64,000 nucleotides of DNA from Clostridiales bacterium (GTDB lineage Bacteria > Bacillota > Clostridia > Peptostreptococcales > Anaerovoracaceae): contig SVCX01000004.1 of the NCBI GenBank assembly GCA_015058145.1, positions 1-64,000 of the forward strand. Direction: 5' to 3'. Numbering within the stretch: the first letter of the stretch is position 1; each line of letters begins with the position of its first letter. Under the pieces are notes generated by a model. It was not told the DNA's origin. It did no database searches and worked only from the letters and a program-made list of their open reading frames with translations. The translations under genes and the position numbers were made by a program. Below are positions 8,213 to 18,118 of the stretch, in pieces.

Positions 8213-9295
8213 ATGGCTTTCAAACTAATTAGTGCGGAGGAGCTGTTCTATCAGCCGCTGGATCCTGCAAAGGCAGAGATGATCATAGAGGATATGATCC
8301 CGCAGGGCCTGACGCTGATAGCCGGCGCTCCCAAGTCAGGCAAAAGCTGGATGATGCTGGACATGTGCCTTGCCGTATCATCCGGGAGGTCTTTTCTGGG
8401 AAGGAAGACGCTTCACTGCGAGGTCGCATACTTTCCCCTTGAGGATCAGGAAGAACGGGTGAAAAGCAGGATGCTCGATCTGGGTGAGGCGCCGACGCCA
8501 AACCTGCACATCTGCACGGAACGCAAAGACCTGGAGCACGGCTTTCTGAAAGAGCTCCGGGAAACGTTGCAGGAGCATCCGGGGATTCGGATGGTAGTCA
8601 TCGACACGCTGCAGAAGATCCGCGATGACGGCAGCGGCACATCCACGGCGAATCAGTACAGCAAAGACGACGCAGAGGTCTCAAAGCTCAAATCTTTTGC
8701 GGACAATCACGGCATTGCCATCGTCTGTGTACACCACCTGCGGAAGATGCCGGATAAGCGCGACCCTGTCAATGAGATCCTTGGCTCTGCCGCCATGAGC
8801 AGCGTGCCTGACCAGATCCTGCTTTTGAAGAAAGATCGGAGACAGACGCATGGTGAACTGTCTGCCATCGGTCGCGACAGCCCGCAGTGGAGGATGATTC
8901 TGGAGCTCGAGAATGTTCGGTGGAAGCTGATCAAAGAGGAGACTGAACAGGAGATCGCACAGGAAGAGATCCCGGAGGTGCTCTACCGGATCACGGACTT
9001 TATCAGAGAACGCGGCGAGTGGACCGGGACCGCCAGCCAGCTGCTTGAGGCAGCAGGCGAAAAAGAGATGCAGCCGAATATGCTCAGCGCGAAGATATCG
9101 AAGTTCTACTACACGGTCTTCTACCCAGCAGGCATCACCATGACACAGAAGCGTACGGCCAGCGAACGCCTGATGACACTGACGTACCAACCAGAGCCCG
9201 AGAACAATGCTCCGGTTGAAGAGCCGCAGGAGACCTGGGATGAATCCGTTACGAAGGCGAAGCAGATTCTCGCAAAGGGCGGTGAGCGCACATGA
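8213..9295 (+). CDS. RepA-like AAA/RecA-fold ATPase (RSF1010 RepA-like helicase family)
   Basis: Walker A GAPKSGKSW, Walker B-like MVVIDTL, IVCVHHLRK; RBS GGAGG. Confidence 0.82.
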   Translation: MAFKLISAEELFYQPLDPAKAEMIIEDMIPQGLTLIAGAPKSGKSWMMLDMCLAVSSGRSFLGRKTLHCEVAYFPLEDQEERVKSRMLDLGEAPTPNLHICTERKDLEHGFLKELRETLQEHPGIRMVVIDTLQKIRDDGSGTSTANQYSKDDAEVSKLKSFADNHGIAIVCVHHLRKMPDKRDPVNEILGSAAMSSVPDQILLLKKDRRQTHGELSAIGRDSPQWRMILELENVRWKLIKEETEQEIAQEEIPEVLYRITDFIRERGEWTGTASQLLEAAGEKEMQPNMLSAKISKFYYTVFYPAGITMTQKRTASERLMTLTYQPEPENNAPVEEPQETWDESVTKAKQILAKGGERT

Positions 9296-9352
9296 GGTAT
9301 GGCCATGAAATGTATTGCCGTGAGAAGTATGTCTACGAATGTAGCGAGCATA

Positions 9353-9428
9353 GGCGATGTATCGCCGCCGGTGTAGCCGGCCCGGTAAACCGGCCCCGGC
9401 CATACACCGGATTGGGGCCTCCCGCCCC
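9353..9428. other. Candidate oriT hairpin region (A)
   Basis: GGCGATgtATCGCC; GGTGTAGCCGG..CCGGCcaTACACC; GGGGC..GCCCC, just upstream of mobC/relaxase; conserved with 22190-22266. Confidence 0.55.
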
Positions 9429-9501
9429 TATGACCCCGGGAACTTTCCGGCAGAAATTGATTCGATCACACAACAAATTAACAGGAAAGGCAGGTTAAAA
9501 A

Positions 9502-9864
9502 ATGAGGGAACGAAATACAGGGATCAACATCAGAGTAACGGAATCAGAGAAGAAAACGATCACCGAAAACGCCGGACGATGCAACCTGACAGTATCAGAA
9601 TATCTCCGGAAACTGGCGATGGAGCATGAGCCAAAAGAGCTTCCGAAGAGAGAAATCTATGAAGAAATGGTCAGTCTTGACCGGAAATTCCGCCGGCTGT
9701 TGAGCGAACTGGTGCCAAGTGAAGACGCTGCACTGCAGGAAAAATATATCCATGAGCTGCAGGAACTCAGAGACATCATGAACCGGATCTGGCTGCTTCT
9801 GATGGCAAACTACGATGTCAAAAAGGCAGGAAAGAAAGGAGTATCATTAGATGGCAACGACTAA
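9502..9864 (+). CDS. MobC-like relaxosome accessory protein
   Basis: RNTGINIRVTESEKKTITENAGRCNLTVSEYLRKLAM, ribbon-helix-helix MobC pattern, overlaps relaxase start. Confidence 0.82.
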   Translation: MRERNTGINIRVTESEKKTITENAGRCNLTVSEYLRKLAMEHEPKELPKREIYEEMVSLDRKFRRLLSELVPSEDAALQEKYIHELQELRDIMNRIWLLLMANYDVKKAGKKGVSLDGND

Positions 9865-11218
9865 GATATGGCCGATCAAGGACAGTCTGAGACGGGTCAC
9901 GGAATATGCTTCGAATCCGGAGAAAACAGAATATGATGACCTGAAAGCCTCCATCGGCTACGCAGTCAACGGAGAAAAAACGGGATTCGGTGATGAAAAA
10001 GTCTATCTCACCACCGGCATCCGGTGCGATGCAGACACCGCCTTTGAAGAGATGATGGCAGTTAAGGAGTCTTTCGGAAAGACCGGAGGCAATGTAGCCT
10101 ATCATGCGTATCAGAGCTTCAAACCGGGCGAGGTCACGCCGCAGATGTGTCATCAGATCGGCGTCGAACTTGCCGAAAAGCTCTGGGGCGACCGGTATCA
10201 GGTGCTGGTCGCGACACATCTTGACAAAGAGCATCTGCACAATCATTTCATCGTAAATTCTGTCTCCTTCGTTGACGGAAAGAAGTTCAATGACAACAAA
10301 GCTGCTTACCGGAAGCTGCGGCAGACTTCCGATGAACTATGCAGGGAGCACGAACTGTCCGTGATTGAACGACCGGGAGGCAGAACGCCGCGGCAGATCT
10401 ATTTCGCGGAGAAAAACGGCGAAGCGACCAGATACAATCTGATGCGATGGGCAATCGATGATGCAGTCTCCGCGAGTACAAATATTGAGATGTTCGAGGC
10501 TGTTCTCCGGAAGAAGGGCTACCGGATCCGGGCGGACGCAAACCGGAAATACCCGGTGATCTGTTCTGTTTATGGCGGCAGACCTACAAGACTTTATCAG
10601 CTCGGCGCAGAGTATGAACCGCAGAAGATCTATGCGAGGGTCTGTGAAAATGACCTCAGCACCAGAGAAAACTATTACCGGTTCATGTATGGGAACGGCA
10701 TGAGATTTCAGCCAAAGAGGATCCATACACGAAGCCCGAAACCAAAGCAGAAGATCACAGGATTGTTCGCTTTGTATCTGCACTATCTGTATCTTCTCGG
10801 CTACCGGCCGAAGCGAAATCATTATCAGCCGATGACACCTGAAATGAAAGCGGCGATGCGCAAATGCGACGAATATTCCCGGCATGCACGGCTCCTGGCC
10901 AGAGAACATCTCAGCACAGAAGATGACGTGAAAGCACTGATCGACAGATGCGATGAACGCATCACCAGCCTTTGCGATGAACGGCAGAAGATCCGCAACA
11001 GGATGCGAAGATGTCATGACCAGGATGAGCTCACCGGGCTTCGGCAAATGCGGGACAGCCTGACGGCGGAAATCAAAACGCTTCGAACGGATAAGAAAAC
11101 CGCCGGTCAGATCCTGGACCGGGCGGAGCAGATCCGGGAGGATGTGACCAGAGAATACGCCGCTCGGGGCGAGGATCAGAGGCGGAAAACAAAGAAGCAG
11201 GAGCACGAAACAAGATAA
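9851..11218 (+). CDS. Relaxase/mobilization nuclease (MobA/VirD2-like)
   Basis: MATTKIWPIKDSLRRVTEYASNPEKTE...; HLDKEHLHNHFIVNSV histidine triad. Confidence 0.9.
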   Translation: MATTKIWPIKDSLRRVTEYASNPEKTEYDDLKASIGYAVNGEKTGFGDEKVYLTTGIRCDADTAFEEMMAVKESFGKTGGNVAYHAYQSFKPGEVTPQMCHQIGVELAEKLWGDRYQVLVATHLDKEHLHNHFIVNSVSFVDGKKFNDNKAAYRKLRQTSDELCREHELSVIERPGGRTPRQIYFAEKNGEATRYNLMRWAIDDAVSASTNIEMFEAVLRKKGYRIRADANRKYPVICSVYGGRPTRLYQLGAEYEPQKIYARVCENDLSTRENYYRFMYGNGMRFQPKRIHTRSPKPKQKITGLFALYLHYLYLLGYRPKRNHYQPMTPEMKAAMRKCDEYSRHARLLAREHLSTEDDVKALIDRCDERITSLCDERQKIRNRMRRCHDQDELTGLRQMRDSLTAEIKTLRTDKKTAGQILDRAEQIREDVTREYAARGEDQRRKTKKQEHETR

Positions 11219-11292
11219 AAAGAATACGGTATCGAGACACCCTTGTGGGAATCCATTTCTCACAGGGGTTTTGAATTTTAAAGGGGAAAGCT

Positions 11293-12672
11293 ATGAAAAA
11301 AATAGATTGGAGTTTAAGACCGGAGTTACAGGGAATGGTTGAAGATGGTATAATTACGGAGACACAGGCAAGGGAGGTGATAATGAAAGCGAAAAAAACT
11401 GAAGAAGAAAAGAAACGGGATGAACTGCAGGCAATGTTCAGCAAAGTCCATACAGCGCCGATCACGCAGAGCTCCGACGGCAGATGGCGTACGAAAATCA
11501 CAACACCAGATGGGAAGAAGAAAGCGATTGCGAAGACCTATCTTGAAGACATGGAGCGTGCTCTGAATCTGAACTATTTCGGAGTCGAAGGCACGAAAAA
11601 GGTCCTCGAAACCGTAACCATCAGGTCGCTGTATCCGATCTGGCTTGAGGAGAAAAAGCAGCTTCAGGAGGCAAGTACGATCATATCGATCGAATCAAAA
11701 TGGCGCAACGACATCGAACCTTGTGAGCAGCTTGTAGATACGCCGATCAAGGAACTGAACGTCGATATTATCAAAACATGGGCATTGCGGTTGCTCAATG
11801 GGACCGACGGAAAGCCAGGATGCAAGGTTGGACATTTCTACAATGTCAAGGCTATCGTGAATGAGATACTGGACAAGGCTATCGCGCGCGATATCGTGCA
11901 GTATAACGTGTCCAGAAACACAAAGATCGAGGGAATGAAAGCCAGAAAGGCAAAGGAAAAGGCAGCAAACTCGGAAGAGGACGAAGACGATAATCAGGAA
12001 GGAATCATCACTCTGACAGATGAGGAACTGGCAAAGATAGAAGTCGCTGCAAGAGATCTGATGAATGACAAGCAGACCGAACGTCCGCTGACATATCTGA
12101 TGTTCCTCTTTGAGAGGGAAGTCGGACTGAGGATCGGTGAGCTGCTTGAACTGAAGCACAAGGATGTCATGAAAGACGGCCTGCATGTGAGAAGATTCTA
12201 TGCTTATTCAGAAGACTCGATAGACCCGGAAACCGGGGAGAAGGTCTATAAGATTAAGAACTGGCTGAAGAATTACAAGATCTCACGAGTGGTTCCACTG
12301 ACGGATGAAGCTCTTGCCATCCTTGATGAAGTGAAGCGTGTCAAGAAAGAACTTGGCATAGAATCGGACCATCTGTTTTCTATCAATAATCATCCTGTGG
12401 ATTACAGCCATGCGAACCGCTGCATGAAAAAAATGTGCAGAAAAGCAGGTCTTCCCGACCATCGCATGTATGTGTTCCGCAAAACCTGGATCACTGCGAT
12501 GGTAGATCATTCCGATCTTACACTGGCCCAGATCGCGAATCTGGCCGGAAATACGCCGGCAGTCATTATGAAATCCTACTACGGAAGACGGGACGGACTG
12601 CCTGATCCATCAACCATTTCTGCCGCACTCAGAGGCGGCAGTGTTACCAAAAAGTCGCAAGAAATTGCGTAA
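11293..12672 (+). CDS. Tyrosine recombinase/integrase of element A
   Basis: EREVGLRIGELLELKHKDV and FRKTW...AGNTPAVIMKSYYGRRDG; adjacent to att copy 3. Confidence 0.9.
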   Translation: MKKIDWSLRPELQGMVEDGIITETQAREVIMKAKKTEEEKKRDELQAMFSKVHTAPITQSSDGRWRTKITTPDGKKKAIAKTYLEDMERALNLNYFGVEGTKKVLETVTIRSLYPIWLEEKKQLQEASTIISIESKWRNDIEPCEQLVDTPIKELNVDIIKTWALRLLNGTDGKPGCKVGHFYNVKAIVNEILDKAIARDIVQYNVSRNTKIEGMKARKAKEKAANSEEDEDDNQEGIITLTDEELAKIEVAARDLMNDKQTERPLTYLMFLFEREVGLRIGELLELKHKDVMKDGLHVRRFYAYSEDSIDPETGEKVYKIKNWLKNYKISRVVPLTDEALAILDEVKRVKKELGIESDHLFSINNHPVDYSHANRCMKKMCRKAGLPDHRMYVFRKTWITAMVDHSDLTLAQIANLAGNTPAVIMKSYYGRRDGLPDPSTISAALRGGSVTKKSQEIA

Positions 12673-12702
12673 AAAACAAAAAGTGTTACCAAAACTGTTA
12701 CC
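12640..12702 (+). repeat. TGTTACC repeats, putative integrase arm sites (right end of A)
   Basis: AGTGTTACC 12640-12648 and 12682-12690; CTGTTACC 12695-12702; same motif at 1027-1044. Confidence 0.6.
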
Positions 12703-12746
12703 AAAATGCAGTAACCTATCTGAAAAACCATTCCAAAAAAGACGAA

Positions 12747-12770
12747 GGAACGTTGAAATTTCAACGTTCC
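12747..12770. terminator. Palindromic hairpin GGAACGTTGAAATTTCAACGTTCC
   Basis: 24-bp perfect palindrome next to att copy 3. Confidence 0.65.
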
Positions 12771-12775
12771 GTACA

Positions 12776-12798
12776 TGGTGGAGCATAGGGGGATCGAA
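12776..12798. repeat. att core copy 3 (junction of elements A and B)
   Basis: tggtggagcatagggggatcgaa. Confidence 0.92.
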
Positions 12799-12858
12799 GT
12801 TACTCGCAAGACCTTGAATCCTTGATATATCAAGGAGGTCAGACACGCCGTCCCTATT

Positions 12859-12877
12859 AGTATCCAATAAAGTATCC
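12859..12877 (+). repeat. AGTATCC repeats, putative arm sites (left end of B)
   Basis: AGTATCC at 12859-12865 and 12871-12877; matching pair at 25344-25360. Confidence 0.55.
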
Positions 12878-12922
12878 AAAAACACCTTTCGATTCATCAC
12901 AGTCTCTAAGCGGAGTGTTTTT

Positions 12923-13510
12923 TTACCTCTCCAGCATTACACTCTCCTGCACTAGATGAATCACGCCCTGGTCAGCGACCCGCCCGATGCTCTCTGCGGT
13001 CTGATCGATGGTCCACGGCAGTACGCCCTGTTCGATGGCATTCAGGGCGGAAATCACACCGGCGAAATGATAGTGCATGCAGAAAGTGAACTGTTCCTTT
13101 GATGACTGGGACATTTCCCCGAACATGTCTTCCATGAAGGATGTAACATAGTTTATGAGCCTGCTGATGAAAATGCCGTTGCTCCTGCGGATGATCAGAA
13201 GCGGGATGTCGTCATGTTCATGAAACGTCCGTATCATCGTCTTGACCAGCCGGTTCGCGTCGAAAGGATGCTCCGGATCCATTAGAACCGGCGCAAGCCG
13301 CTCACTCATCAGATCCATCAGGTTCCCTTCGATCTCTTCCTGCAGACAGTAGATGTCTTCATAGTAGTCATAAAATGTTGAACGGTTGATGGATGCCGCC
13401 TCGCAGATGTCCCGGACATTTATTTTCGTGATGTCTCTCTCCTTATACAGAGAGAGAAAGGCATTTGTGATTTTCTGCTTTGTCTGTTTTCTCTTATTCT
13501 GGTATGGCAT
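12923..13510 (-). CDS. TetR-family regulator
   Basis: KITNAFLSLYKERDITKINVRDICEAASINRSTFYDYYEDIY. Confidence 0.88.
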   Translation of the reverse strand: MPYQNKRKQTKQKITNAFLSLYKERDITKINVRDICEAASINRSTFYDYYEDIYCLQEEIEGNLMDLMSERLAPVLMDPEHPFDANRLVKTMIRTFHEHDDIPLLIIRRSNGIFISRLINYVTSFMEDMFGEMSQSSKEQFTFCMHYHFAGVISALNAIEQGVLPWTIDQTAESIGRVADQGVIHLVQESVMLER

Positions 13511-15419
13511 AAGCTTGTTCCTCTGTCCCTTTCACTTTATCCTTCTTTATTAAAGAGAGTATCATGAAACAGAGGCCGATGACAACAAGGACCAGCATGC
13601 CTTTGCTGTATTCGCTCCACCAGCTTCCACCCCAGTACAGTATGTTCCTGATTCCGTCCGCAATGAAACGCAGCGGTTCCCACGGGTAGATGTACTTCTG
13701 CCAGAACTGTGGCAGATACTCATACGGGAGATTGGCGACTGCCGTGCCGCAGAACATGATGATGGCCGGAAACGCAACGCCCGGAAGGCCCAACAGATCG
13801 ACTGCTCCGATAATCAGCATCAGAAGACCGAAGCTCGATATGGCAACGAACCGTCCGAGCTCATCCAAAGGCAGATCGACACCTGCCATCCACTGGATGA
13901 CACGCGGCAGTACGAATCCCAGACAAAGAGCAATGGCCGCTGCAAGGATAATCTGGAACGCGAGGCCTTTGACCTTCGCGGACCTTGGTCCCTTCGGCTG
14001 GAGGGTTATGCCGGTCAGAATACCCGGAATCATGGATGTGAACATGGTCAGCATCATGAAGACCACGGCGAAGAACATAGAGTTCAACTCAGTCGGTATT
14101 TCGTTCTGATATTCTATATCGACCTGCATTCCTGATTTCGCCGATAATCCGTTTATGGCTGATGTAAGCGTGCTTGTCACAAGAACATGTCTGCTCTGAT
14201 CTATCGTGAAATGAAGCTTTACCGTCTCTTCGTCTGTATCACTGTCTGTTTCTTCTCCGTTCATTGCCTTGATAACATCAGAGACCCGATTATCCAGTTC
14301 ACCTGACATCGTCCCAAGACCATCGGAGATGCCGCCGACCGCTTCAGACATCTTCTGCGCGCCGGCGCCTGCCTTACCCATGTTGGAAGCCATTGTTCCG
14401 AAACCGTCGGACATTTTTGTTTCTGCCTTTTTGATGCCGGAAAGACCTTCATCAACTTTTCCGGACTGAGCCGCGATCATTGCTGAATTCGTTCCGATTG
14501 TCTGCAGGCCGTCCGCACTGCTTACGCCCTTGGCGCTATCCAGCGCTGCCTGCACTGCGGCAATGTCTTCTTCTGTGATTTCAGAAGGGTCTTTATCGGA
14601 GAGCGCCTTTAGAGCATCCTCAGCGTCGGTCAGATAGCCCTGCAGATCCACCTGATCCTGCTGAACAGCAGCTGTGGCGCCGCTGATTGCCTGTGCTTCC
14701 TTACCCATCATCCCATTAGCTGTCTGAAGTCCCTCTGCTGCCTTTGCGAGATTTGAGGTGGCCTGCCGCATCTTATTGAATGCCGCAGGAAGCTTGCCCA
14801 GTCTGGACCCCATTGTGTCCACTGCATCACCCAGTTTGCCGGTTCCCTCGGACATCTTGTCGAGAGCCTCCGCCAACGTGTTGAACGCTTCCAGCTGAGC
14901 AGTCTGTTTCTCAGAAAAGTCCTTCGGAATTACCAGAAAGGCATAAATGTCCTTATTGTCCAAGGCATTCTGCGCATCCTCTGTATCTCTATATACTTCC
15001 CAGATGATCGGGGACTCCTCATTCGAGTCCGCATCCTCCGCCACATCTGAATCCGCGTCCTCGTCTTCCTCCGGGTTCAATATTCCGTCCAGAATCTTGC
15101 TGCCCAGATTGACGGACCCCTGATCGAACTCGGCGCCCTTATCTAAGTTGATGATTCCCACATGAATGTCCCGCGGCTCCATGTTGACCATGGGGTACAT
15201 CATGAAAGTAATGACAGGAACCAGAATAATCAGAACAAGAAGCGGACGCAGTTTTTTGACAATCGCTCTCCGCCGCTGCATGGTGTTCAGATTATCTACA
15301 TGCCGATTCTCTGGCTCTTTTCTTCGCATCTTCCCCAGCAAAGAAAACACCTCCTCACAAATTTCAACAGTGTGTTGTTTTCTACTGTAATGGTACATTT
15401 TTGAGAAGGTCTGTTTCAA
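13494..15419 (-). CDS. YhgE/Pip-family membrane protein (ABC-2-type exporter-like)
   Basis: N-terminal TM, long coiled central region, C-terminal multi-TM; overlaps tetR gene. Confidence 0.82.
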   Translation of the reverse strand: MKQTFSKMYHYSRKQHTVEICEEVFSLLGKMRRKEPENRHVDNLNTMQRRRAIVKKLRPLLVLIILVPVITFMMYPMVNMEPRDIHVGIINLDKGAEFDQGSVNLGSKILDGILNPEEDEDADSDVAEDADSNEESPIIWEVYRDTEDAQNALDNKDIYAFLVIPKDFSEKQTAQLEAFNTLAEALDKMSEGTGKLGDAVDTMGSRLGKLPAAFNKMRQATSNLAKAAEGLQTANGMMGKEAQAISGATAAVQQDQVDLQGYLTDAEDALKALSDKDPSEITEEDIAAVQAALDSAKGVSSADGLQTIGTNSAMIAAQSGKVDEGLSGIKKAETKMSDGFGTMASNMGKAGAGAQKMSEAVGGISDGLGTMSGELDNRVSDVIKAMNGEETDSDTDEETVKLHFTIDQSRHVLVTSTLTSAINGLSAKSGMQVDIEYQNEIPTELNSMFFAVVFMMLTMFTSMIPGILTGITLQPKGPRSAKVKGLAFQIILAAAIALCLGFVLPRVIQWMAGVDLPLDELGRFVAISSFGLLMLIIGAVDLLGLPGVAFPAIIMFCGTAVANLPYEYLPQFWQKYIYPWEPLRFIADGIRNILYWGGSWWSEYSKGMLVLVVIGLCFMILSLIKKDKVKGTEEQAYAIPE

Positions 15420-15476
15420 CCATCAATTATCCACTTAGTGTTGGATATTCACTGCGTCGATATGGGGCAGCGGTTA

Positions 15477-16337
15477 TCAGGAACGTTCCCGTGCAAACTC
15501 GGCAAACCGTCTGGCTGCCGGCGACATTTCTGTTTTCTTTGGAAGGGCGATCCCGATCTCAACCGGCTGTCTTGGCGAGAGTGGCAGATAGCGAACTCCC
15601 TGCACGAATGATTCCCCGATAATGGCATTCGTACATGTCACACCAAGCCCCGCGGCAACCATTGCATAAGCAGCATAGTTGTCTGATGTGGAGTATTTCA
15701 CGTTCGGAACAACACCGTTTCGACGGAGCATCTGGGAGTTGTCGGTTTCCTTGCCCGGGTAGAGTTCAATGAAATCTTCCGTTCCAAAGGCTTTGACCGG
15801 AAACGATTTCTTTTTTGCCAGCGGATGGGATTCCGGAAGGCATGCGAGCAGTTCATCCTTTATCAATGGTATCCAGTCATAACTGCCCTGCCGGCGGCTG
15901 ATGATACACAGATCTGCCCGGTGTTCCTCCATTGCGGCCACCAGTTCCGTACTGGTACCTTCGATGATTTGCACATCGATTCGAGGGTAAGCTTTCTCAA
16001 AATCCGCAATCAGACCGGCAAACCAGTTGTAATACGCATAGTAGGATGTGCCGATCCGGATCGTGCCGCGCGAAAGCCCCGCCAGTTCTCCTGAGATCTG
16101 GTGATACCGGTCTGCCTGCAAAAGCAATTCCTGCATGACCGGCAAAAGCTGCCGGCACTCTTCTGTGGGAACCACACCGCTGCGGCTTCTGAACAATAGC
16201 GGAAATCCAGTTTCCTCTTCCAGCGCCGCCATCATCCTGCTGATCCCTGATGTCGTATATCCAAGTTTCTCCGCCGCGGCGGTGAGACTTCCTGTTTCAA
16301 TGGTGCATATCAGCGCGTTTATACGTTCCGTATCCAT
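15477..16337 (-). CDS. LysR-family regulator
   Basis: MDTERINALICTIETGSLTAAAEKLGYTTSGISRMMAALEEETGFPLLFR. Confidence 0.92.
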   Translation of the reverse strand: MDTERINALICTIETGSLTAAAEKLGYTTSGISRMMAALEEETGFPLLFRSRSGVVPTEECRQLLPVMQELLLQADRYHQISGELAGLSRGTIRIGTSYYAYYNWFAGLIADFEKAYPRIDVQIIEGTSTELVAAMEEHRADLCIISRRQGSYDWIPLIKDELLACLPESHPLAKKKSFPVKAFGTEDFIELYPGKETDNSQMLRRNGVVPNVKYSTSDNYAAYAMVAAGLGVTCTNAIIGESFVQGVRYLPLSPRQPVEIGIALPKKTEMSPAARRFAEFARERS

Positions 16338-16457
16338 ATATACTTTCGTCTCTTTCTTGACTATTCATCAACTATATCTTGATTTATTCTCGTTTTACTC
16401 AATATTAAAACTGGAATACAATCATGTCAAGAAGTGACAATCGTTGAGGTGATTTAA

Positions 16458-17429
16458 ATGCTGAACATTTCCGGAAACAAAATAGATATCAGTTTTAAGA
16501 CCGGTTGCCTGCTGATGGCGGCGCTGAGCATAGCCCGCGGTTCATCGTTCCTGTTTTCCAAGCATCTGCTTGGAAGTATGGAGCCTTTGAATCTATTGGG
16601 AATTCGTTTCCTGCTAGCGTTCCTCATTCTCTTTTTGCTGTTTTCGCGTAAGGTTATTGCAGACATCAAAGATAATCCCCGCGTCATCAGTGTCTCGCTT
16701 TTGCTTGGAGGCGTTTATTTCCTGTGCATGGCAGCAGAACTGACCGGTCTCCAGTATACGACGGCCTCCACATGCTCTTTTCTGGAAAACAGCGCCATCG
16801 TGATCGTTCCTGTGATCGAAGCGTTTCTCCTTCGAAGATTTCCGAAACCGGTCATCATCGCCAGCACGATCATCACATTCCTTGGCATCGGCCTCATCGT
16901 GTTTCACGGCAGCACAGGAGCGGCAGCAGCAGGAGGCTCACTGCTGACCGGAAGCCACTTGGGCCTCGGTGAAATCCTTTGCATGATCGCAGCCCTGACT
17001 TATGCCGCGGCAATCATCATCACGGACCGGATCTCAAAAAAATATGACCCGATGACCCTCGGTATTCTCTACGTCGGGTTCATGGGTCTGATGGGAATAC
17101 TTGCATCCTTCTTCGTTGAAACGCCGCACCTTCCTGACGGCGGATCTCAGTGGATCATGCTCCTTGCATTGGCAATCCTGTGTACTGCATTTGGGTTTAC
17201 GATCCAGCCGGTGGCGCAGAGACCGCTTTCCTCGGAAACCGCAGGTATCATCTGCGCGGTCAATCCGCTGACCACCGCGATCCTTGGCTGGCTGCTGATG
17301 GGCGATGCACTGGGTATCTTGGGTATTACCGGTGCGATTCTCATTCTTGCGGGAATAATATTGCCGAATGTGGATTTGAAGAAATATGTTCCGGAAAAGA
17401 AGTTCGCAAACCAGTGTGCTCTCAAATAA
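16458..17429 (+). CDS. EamA/DMT-family transporter
   Basis: Ten hydrophobic segments, divergent from lysR. Confidence 0.88.
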   Translation: MLNISGNKIDISFKTGCLLMAALSIARGSSFLFSKHLLGSMEPLNLLGIRFLLAFLILFLLFSRKVIADIKDNPRVISVSLLLGGVYFLCMAAELTGLQYTTASTCSFLENSAIVIVPVIEAFLLRRFPKPVIIASTIITFLGIGLIVFHGSTGAAAAGGSLLTGSHLGLGEILCMIAALTYAAAIIITDRISKKYDPMTLGILYVGFMGLMGILASFFVETPHLPDGGSQWIMLLALAILCTAFGFTIQPVAQRPLSSETAGIICAVNPLTTAILGWLLMGDALGILGITGAILILAGIILPNVDLKKYVPEKKFANQCALK

Positions 17430-17462
17430 AGTAACATGATTGTTTCTTTAGGCTAAAACAAT

Positions 17463-18060
17463 CTACTCCCAGTCTTTCCACTGCGTCCGATGTGCAATGT
17501 CAGCAACAAGTTCTCCGTTATATGTGAAAAACGATGGACCTGCGACAGAACCTCCCTTAATCGCACCCGCAATTGCTGATAAGGAAGTGATTTCATCATT
17601 ATATTGAACTTTCCGATCACTGACTACAATAGCTTTTACCGACGGATCGTCCACATAGATAAGTTCCGCTCCCTTTGGAATCCCACACTTTGTGAAATTG
17701 ACCGGCGGACGTTTGACTGTCTGTTTGCTTTGAACATTCTTTACGCGCTTTAGTTTATCCTTGGTGCCGCTGATCGTAGCGATAGCTTCAAGCAGTTCGA
17801 AAGCATCTTCGGGTGATAGAATATAAAACTCCCGCTTTGGTGTGACACGAAGATCCGGATTAAGATTATCTATCATTTTATGAAGCTTTTTGTCTTCGAG
17901 TTTGCCTGGTGTTTCATAGATGGCATATATCTCGTAGCCATAAGGCAGCGCTGTAGTACTTAGCTGCTGACGTCTTGTTTCCACATCCGCGGCATATCCG
18001 ATTTTGACCATATCCTTTAAAGCAGGATTGGTCATAATGTAAATATATCCCTTGGCCATG
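17463..18060 (-). CDS. GIY-YIG/T5orf172-type nuclease-domain protein
   Basis: MAKGYIYIMTNPALKDMVKIGYAADVETRRQQLSTTALPYGYEIYAIYETP. Confidence 0.78.
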
Positions 18061-18118
18061 TTGTTATCCTCCTCACGCTGTACTGTAACATTTCTTCTCC
18101 GCAATTATTATGAATTCT

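Larger units (their letters stand above)
922..12798 (+). mobile_element. Integrative mobilizable element A
   Basis: Flanked by direct tRNA-Ala 3'-end repeats (922 and 12776); encodes RepA-like ATPase, MobC, relaxase and tyrosine integrase adjacent to the right att. Confidence 0.88.

Noticed and set aside
8378-9403. Long antisense ORFs over repA, relaxase, metH and other genes
   Set aside because: Shadow ORFs opposite clear homologous coding sequence
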